A stretch of 64,000 bases of DNA, taken from the NCBI RefSeq assembly GCF_028583545.1, contig NZ_CP087106.1:3964501-4028500 (forward strand). The letters are read 5' to 3'. The position numbers and the translations under genes are program-made. This DNA is from Methylobacterium sp. NMS14P (GTDB lineage Bacteria; Pseudomonadota; Alphaproteobacteria; Rhizobiales; Beijerinckiaceae). Under the pieces are notes generated by a model that saw nothing but the letters and a program-made list of their open reading frames with translations, searched no databases and was not told the origin of the DNA. This document shows, piece by piece, positions 59,600-64,000 of the stretch; position 1 is the first letter of the stretch; each line of letters opens with the position of its first letter.

Positions 59600-60780
59600 C
59601 ACCAGCGCTCCGGCAGGTCGACGAACTCGCGCACGCGGACGCGCTGCGTCTCCGACGCGTCGAGGCTGCCGTCGAAGGCCAGCGACTCGGGTCCAGGGGA
59701 GCGCGGCGGGTAGGTGGCGCGGGGGCCGTACTCCGCCTCGTAGCGCTCCGAGGGCCAGCGGATGACGTGACCGTCGCCTTCTGGCGCGTAGAGCGGGTTG
59801 AGCCGCAGCACGGTCCCCGGCTTCGGCAGGGTCAGGCCGTCGACCAGCGCGCGCGGCGCCGGGCGCATGCCGGGACCGCACACCACCGAGAACGCCTCGC
59901 AGCTCCGCAGGGCCGCGGGATCCTGCGGGCTCGGCGCCCGCGCCTCGACCAGCGCCCGGGTCAGCTCCGCGTCGTCGTAGACCAGGGCGTCGGGGAAGAA
60001 CTCGGCGATCTCCTCGGCCGTCACCGCGCGGCCGGCCGAGAAGCCCGGGCAGTCGCGGTTGTGGATGTGGCTCAGCGCCAGCCAGCCGTCGTCCCCGGCG
60101 TTCTGGCGGAGGCACTCGAGGAGCGCCGCCTTGTCGTCGAGGAAGTAGAAGGCGTCGTTGCAGACGACCAGATCGACCGGCGCCCCCGGGATCGGCCAGT
60201 GGGGCGAGCCGGCATCGAAGCAGACGAGCTGCGCCTTCTCGGCGACGACCCAGTGGCGCGCCACCCAGAGCTTGGCGAAGACCACGTCGGCGCCGGCGAC
60301 CTTGCAGCCGCGCCGCTGCAGCTCGCGCAGGTAGTGGCCGATGCCGCAGGCGAACTCGAAGACGCAGATCGGCTCGTTCCAGTGCGCCTCCAGCAGCGAC
60401 AGGCCGGCCAGGAAGGTCGGGTCGCTCCAGCGGTGCAGGAAGTAGTCGCCGACGCGGCCCCAGCCGAGGAGCTCGACCGCGTCGCGCAGGGTCGCGGTGC
60501 GGCGCTCCTTGATCAGGCGGATGATCCCGGCGGCATCGGCCGGCGGCCCGTTCCACCAGTCGTCCTGATCGACCAGCAGCGCGGCCAGCGCCTCGTCGGG
60601 CTCGCCGGCGTCGAGATGCGCGAGCACCCGCTCGACCAGGGCCGCGCGGTTGGTCCGCAGGTACGGGATCCCGTCGATCACGGGCCAGCGCGCGCCGGTC
60701 TCCGCGTCGCGCAGGGCGTGCGGGCCGTCGGCCTTCAGCGGGTTGCCGGTGTCCGGCGATCTGAGTTCGAACGGAATCAT
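59599..60780 (-). CDS. Class I SAM-dependent methyltransferase with Trm112-like N-terminus
   Basis: The 393-residue product has an N-terminal segment (residues 3-41, FELRSPDTGNPL ... WPVIDGIPYLR) that follows the Trm112-like pattern but lacks the zinc Cys residues. A helical linker precedes the Rossmann methyltransferase domain with motif I FEFACGIGHYLRELQRRG (141-158), acidic motif II AGADVVFAKL, and VDLVVCNDAFYFLDD. The acceptor may be O, N or C. About 100 further residues after the core may select the substrate. It follows the HD-like gene by 44 bases and is coupled to the Gfo/Idh gene. Confidence 0.82.
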   Translation of the reverse strand: MIPFELRSPDTGNPLKADGPHALRDAETGARWPVIDGIPYLRTNRAALVERVLAHLDAGEPDEALAALLVDQDDWWNGPPADAAGIIRLIKERRTATLRDAVELLGWGRVGDYFLHRWSDPTFLAGLSLLEAHWNEPICVFEFACGIGHYLRELQRRGCKVAGADVVFAKLWVARHWVVAEKAQLVCFDAGSPHWPIPGAPVDLVVCNDAFYFLDDKAALLECLRQNAGDDGWLALSHIHNRDCPGFSAGRAVTAEEIAEFFPDALVYDDAELTRALVEARAPSPQDPAALRSCEAFSVVCGPGMRPAPRALVDGLTLPKPGTVLRLNPLYAPEGDGHVIRWPSERYEAEYGPRATYPPRSPGPESLAFDGSLDASETQRVRVREFVDLPERW

Positions 60781-60824
60781 GGTTCTCGGAGCCGCCCGGG
60801 CAGATGGGCGACCGGGTCCGGCGA

Positions 60825-61757
60825 TCAAGGGATGCGCATGTCGGCGAGGACACGATCGTGGAAGCCCTTCACCGGGCCGGCGTGGACCAGCTCCCACTCG
60901 TCGAGCACCATCCCCATCGTGGTCGAGGCCCCGCGGAGATGCTGGGCGATCTGGAGGACGCGGTCGATGCAGTCGGCCGCGTGGAAGGCGCGGCCCTCGG
61001 CGGTGGCGTCGTCCGGAAGGACCGCGCGGGCGCGCTCGACCCGGGCCCGCAGGGGTTCGTCGAGCTCGTTGAGCGCCCACGCGGTGGTGGTCGCCATGAT
61101 CGGGCCGAGATGGTCGCCGAGCAGCATCTCGCCGGTGAAGCCGGCATCCGGCATCGCGGCGTTGTGGAAGTGGTGGGCCATCGCGGCCAGGAACACGGTG
61201 CCGGGATCGGCCCGGTAGAACGGGCTGAGGCAGACGCCGTAGACCGCCACGATCAGGCAGTGCTCGGCGTGGTTCTCCGGCGGCTCCAGGAGGATGCGGG
61301 CGCGGCCGGGACAGGTGACGCCAGCCCGCGGCTGCTGCGCCAGGGCGCTGACGAAGCCCGGCAGCGGCCCGGGTCGGCCCGCCGGACGCGGCGCGAGCCG
61401 CGCGCGCAGGCGGTCGCGGAGGTCCGGATCGAGGTCTCCGGTGACGGCGTCGAAGCCCGCCACCAGCACCGCGGAGGCGGCCGCGTCCGAGAGCCCCGCC
61501 GCGGACAGGAAGGCCGCGTCGAGGTCGCAGAGGCGCGTCGCCGCGAGGGTGACGGCCGCGATGTCGAGGGCGACGTCGTCGGGCGCGGCGCCGCCCGTGA
61601 GCAGCCCCCACCCCTGCGCGAACAGCCGCTCGGCGATCGAGCCCGTACGGCCCGCGGAGCGGACGCGCTTGAGGTCGTTCATCTCGACCAGAAGGTCGCG
61701 CAGGGCCTCGGGCGCTGCGGCACCGGATTGCGACGGGTGGTTCTCGCGGGGCATCAT
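60825..61757 (-). CDS. HD-domain-like protein
   Basis: The 310-residue, mostly helical protein has a His/Asp pattern like HD-domain metalloproteins. These are ENHAEHCLIVAVYG (His163/His166), AAMAHHFHNAAMPDAGFTGE (His195, His196, His198; the usual HD reads HH), GDHLGPIM (Asp215/His216) and FHAADCIDRVLQIAQ (His259, Asp262). HD proteins are phosphohydrolases or, in the MIOX/PhnZ group, diiron oxygenases. The altered HD leaves the chemistry open. The ATG at 61757 (with a second ATG next) was chosen over a longer frame that would read into the family A repeat. It lies between ino1 and the methyltransferase gene. Confidence 0.65.
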   Translation of the reverse strand: MMPRENHPSQSGAAAPEALRDLLVEMNDLKRVRSAGRTGSIAERLFAQGWGLLTGGAAPDDVALDIAAVTLAATRLCDLDAAFLSAAGLSDAAASAVLVAGFDAVTGDLDPDLRDRLRARLAPRPAGRPGPLPGFVSALAQQPRAGVTCPGRARILLEPPENHAEHCLIVAVYGVCLSPFYRADPGTVFLAAMAHHFHNAAMPDAGFTGEMLLGDHLGPIMATTTAWALNELDEPLRARVERARAVLPDDATAEGRAFHAADCIDRVLQIAQHLRGASTTMGMVLDEWELVHAGPVKGFHDRVLADMRIP

Positions 61758-61829
61758 TTCTCTCGGCCGGATGAGGCTCACGGCCTCACAGGCGGCTGGG
61801 ACGGACTCGCCCGTCGTCCGGCTGGACGC

Positions 61830-61860
61830 GGGTCCCCTCTCCCATGCGGGAGAGGGGGGC
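61830..61860. repeat. Single palindrome of repeat family A
   Basis: CCCCTCTCCC-ATGC-GGGAGAGGGG (61834-61857) with the family flank GCGGGT to its left. It stands between ino1 and the HD-like gene and could also attenuate transcription between them. Confidence 0.7.
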
Positions 61861-61928
61861 CGGTTCCGGCCCGTCATCGACGAAGGGGCCGTACCGAGTT
61901 CAGACCATGCCCGTCGATGCGGGAAGCC

Positions 61929-63119
61929 TCAGTGCACGCCCAGCCAGTCGTGGAGCATCTTCTCCTGCTTGCCGAAGGCGTGCTCCGGCCCGTGGCCGTT
62001 CTTGACCATCGGCGCCTTGAAGAAGGTCGAGAGCTGCTCCTGCACGCCGCCGTCGCCGCGCTTGCTCGCGAGGTCGAGGACGCGGGCGATCTCGATGACG
62101 AGCGGCGCGGCCAGGATCGAGTCCTTGCAGAGGAAGTTGACCTTGATCTGCATCCGCTGGCCCATGAAGCCGGTGACGTCGATGTTGTCCCAGGCTTCCT
62201 TGTCGTCGCCGCGCGGCCGGTAATAGTGGATGTGCACGAGGTGATCCTCGACCGGGTAGCCGAGGATCGAGTCGAGCACCGTGCCCTTGGTGTTGAGCTT
62301 CGACTGCAGGGAGTTCGGGTCGTTCAGGGCGAGACCGTCGCGGTTGCCGAGGATGTTGGTCGAGAACCAGCCGTCGACGTGCAGCGCGCGCGCCTTGAAG
62401 GCGGGGGCCAGCACCGTCTTCATCATGGTCTGGCCGGTCTTGCCGTCCTTGCCGGCGACCGGGACGTTCAGCTCCTTGGCGAGGTCGAGGAGCGCCGGGA
62501 CGTCGGCGGCGACGCTCGGGGTGAAGTTGGCGTAGGGGATGCCGCTCTTGATCGCCGCGTAGGCGTAGAGCATCGCCGGCGAGATCGCCTCGTCGCTCGA
62601 ATCCAGGCCCTTCTCGAAGGCGGCCGTGGAGTTCAGGGTCGGGTCGTTGAGGTCGGGCCAGCGCTCCGTGGAGGCGAGGTTCACCACGACCACGTCGTCG
62701 AGGTTGCTCTCCTTCTGGAAGCGGCGGAGGTCGTTGGCGATCACCGAGACCGCCTCGCGGTGGTCCTTGGCGACGATCCGATTCTGGCCGTCGATGTTCT
62801 TGCAGAACTTGGCGCTGCCGACCGCCGGCCAGGGCGTGATGCCCTTCAGGGCCTGGGCGCCGTTCTCGATGTCGTCCTTCGAGAGCACGCCGTGCCCGCT
62901 CGCCGCGGAGGCGAGGTCGTCGCCGTTCAGGTCCCAGCCCCCGAAGACGAGGTCCTTGTAGTCGGCCATGCCGGCCACCGAGAGACCGGCGAGCGGCAGC
63001 CCGTCGAGACGGTTGGAGCCGGATTTGATCATCTCGATGCCGGCGATGGCAGTGGTGGCGACAGCGCCCCCCATGCCAACGAACGCGACACCGACGCGGC
63101 GACCGGACTGCATGCTCAT
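61929..63119 (-). CDS. ino1: Inositol-3-phosphate synthase
   Basis: The 396-residue product has the N-terminal NAD-binding motif VGVAFVGMGGAVATTAIAGI and the catalytic core of myo-inositol-phosphate synthase: NFTPSVAADVPALLDLAKEL, VAGKDGKTGQTMMKTVLAP, NILGNRDGLALNDP, KVNFLCKDSILAAPLVIEIA. The KDGKTGQT lysines and the SNxxGxxDG-like NILGNRDG segment are the known active-site elements. The enzyme turns glucose-6-phosphate into inositol-phosphate. In proteobacteria it is uncommon and usually serves a specialised product, which fits the tailoring genes that follow. Upstream lies a 332-base promoter region. Confidence 0.92.
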   Translation of the reverse strand: MSMQSGRRVGVAFVGMGGAVATTAIAGIEMIKSGSNRLDGLPLAGLSVAGMADYKDLVFGGWDLNGDDLASAASGHGVLSKDDIENGAQALKGITPWPAVGSAKFCKNIDGQNRIVAKDHREAVSVIANDLRRFQKESNLDDVVVVNLASTERWPDLNDPTLNSTAAFEKGLDSSDEAISPAMLYAYAAIKSGIPYANFTPSVAADVPALLDLAKELNVPVAGKDGKTGQTMMKTVLAPAFKARALHVDGWFSTNILGNRDGLALNDPNSLQSKLNTKGTVLDSILGYPVEDHLVHIHYYRPRGDDKEAWDNIDVTGFMGQRMQIKVNFLCKDSILAAPLVIEIARVLDLASKRGDGGVQEQLSTFFKAPMVKNGHGPEHAFGKQEKMLHDWLGVH

Positions 63120-63451
63120 CGGAAACTGATGTCCTTGTGCGGACGCGGGTGGCGTCTTGAAGGGTCCGTCCTGGGACGGAAGTTCGCCCCCCCGGGGCCG
63201 TACCTAACTGGCTCGGCAGTGCTGCGTTCCAAGCCGAATGCGACAACATTGCCCCACCGTCGTCCCGTGCGGGGCCGGTTCGCGGCGTTAACGCGGCCCT
63301 GAGGGGCAGGGTTAACCCTTCCTTGACCGTGCCACGCTTGGATCACGGCGCCGTCCCATTCTGGTCACGGCCGGCGTCGATAGGGCCGCCGCTTCCAGAA
63401 AAGCCGGCCGTCAGAGCCGGGCGGACGCAAGGACCAATCTGAAGAGGACCA
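63120..63451. other. Divergent control region of ino1 and the final gene
   Basis: The gap holds two GTTAAC palindromes: GCGTTAACGC at 63285-63294 and AGGGTTAACCCT at 63308-63319, centred 24 bases apart. A TTGACC at 63322-63327 may be a -35 element for the plus-strand gene, but I found no matching -10. No gene or RNA structure is evident. Confidence 0.45.
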
Positions 63452-64000
63452 ATGATGGGGGTTTTCCCGGAGCCGGCGCGTCGCGCCGACGACGTGAGCC
63501 GACTCGTGCCGCAGACCCTGAACGGTACGGGCCATATCGAGGATGAAGCCGTGGCGTGGCTGCCGCGGGCCGGACGCGAGACAGGGCGCCGGTCACTTCG
63601 CCGCACCGGCCTCGGCCGGATCTCCGGGACGCTGGCCCTCGGGCTCGTCGCCGGGTTCGGTCTGCCGCAGGCCGCCTTCGCGCCCGCCTATTTCGCGCCG
63701 GCCGCCCAGGCCCACGACCGGATCGACACCAGCCCGCGCGCCGCGCAGGCAATGACTCAACACGCGTCCGAGCCCACGGTTCCCGCAGCGGCGCCCGCGG
63801 AGGCGCTGGCGGCGCCGGCCGAGAACGCCTGGAACGGCCTGCCGGTGCCGGAGCAGGAGCCCGCCACCACGGCCCTGATCCAGGACGACCTCGCGGCCCT
63901 GCCGCGGGTCACGCAGGAGCAGGACGCGGTCAAGTTCGGCGAGCGCAGCGTGCCGCGCAAGGTGGTCGACACCATCGTCAAGGCCTCCGACGAGGCCGGC
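63452..64000 (+). CDS. Secreted transglycosylase-like protein, N-terminal part
   Basis: A frame opens at the double ATG 63452/63455, with GAGGACC just before it, and runs through the window edge without a stop (183 codons). Residues 1-50 are polar and basic, then a hydrophobic segment (GLGRISGTLALGLVAGFGLP) acts as signal or anchor. A long Ala/Pro/Glu-rich linker follows, and near the edge comes SVPRKVVDTIVKASDEAG. That final run resembles the lead-in to a lytic transglycosylase SLT domain, which would act on peptidoglycan. The catalytic domain lies outside the window, so the assignment is tentative. Confidence 0.6.
   Translation, partial: MMGVFPEPARRADDVSRLVPQTLNGTGHIEDEAVAWLPRAGRETGRRSLRRTGLGRISGTLALGLVAGFGLPQAAFAPAYFAPAAQAHDRIDTSPRAAQAMTQHASEPTVPAAAPAEALAAPAENAWNGLPVPEQEPATTALIQDDLAALPRVTQEQDAVKFGERSVPRKVVDTIVKASDEAG

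Noticed and set aside
53484..63119. A complete mycothiol pathway
   Set aside because: Only Ino1-, GT4- and PIG-L-class proteins are present; no MshC or MshD is visible, and the other genes do not belong to that pathway.

Overview
The window is about 64 kb of very GC-rich DNA, densely packed with genes. Gene content points to an alphaproteobacterium of the Hyphomicrobiales, most likely Methylobacterium or Methylorubrum (inference). The evidence is an Omp25-type outer-membrane protein, a CbbR/QscR-type LysR regulator beside a phosphoribulokinase, an oxalate/formate-type antiporter, a LOV histidine kinase, and the rnr-DUF983-NUDIX-MFS-rpmG gene order. No tRNA, rRNA, insertion sequence, prophage or CRISPR array was found. 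The window starts inside glnD and ends inside a secreted protein that resembles a lytic transglycosylase.

Layout. 0-10 kb: glnD end, grpE, a phospholipase A2-like secreted protein, an Omp25-like porin, a DUF6502/DUF5666 pair, ada, an AlgX-like acyltransferase and yebC. 10-17 kb: a metallo-beta-lactamase-fold protein, then a Calvin-cycle-type operon (fbp-prk-rpe-cbbY, minus strand) divergent from cbbR/qscR, which overlaps a FAD-dependent reductase. RuBisCO is not in the window, so the module may serve to make ribulose bisphosphate as a signal for the serine-cycle regulator. 17-29 kb: MFS exporter, orphan amino-acid binding protein, GST, DivK-like receiver, AI-2E exporter with an extra C-terminal domain, LOV hybrid kinase, PanE-like reductase and a large FAD/Fe-S 2-hydroxyacid dehydrogenase. 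29-34 kb: rnr, DUF983, NUDIX, MFS, rpmG. 34-45 kb: LysR with OFA antiporter, a periplasmic protein with an internal duplication, acnA, a TPR lipoprotein, an M17 peptidase and chrA. 45-53 kb: M20 amidohydrolase, a copper module (cueR-copA with a CueR-type operator), GST, phoR-like kinase and a flippase-like membrane protein.

53-63 kb (minus strand) holds the most unusual region: inositol-3-phosphate synthase, an HD-like protein, a SAM methyltransferase, a Gfo/Idh dehydrogenase, a YcaO protein and a xylose-isomerase-like TIM barrel. A GT4 glycosyltransferase, a PIG-L deacetylase and a uracil-DNA-glycosylase-family protein follow. Start/stop overlaps couple several of these genes. Together they look like a pathway that builds and tailors a cyclitol-derived small molecule or glycoside; I do not recognise it as a described pathway.

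Short intergenic palindromic repeats of at least four families sit in the gaps, several of them between genes of the 53-63 kb region.
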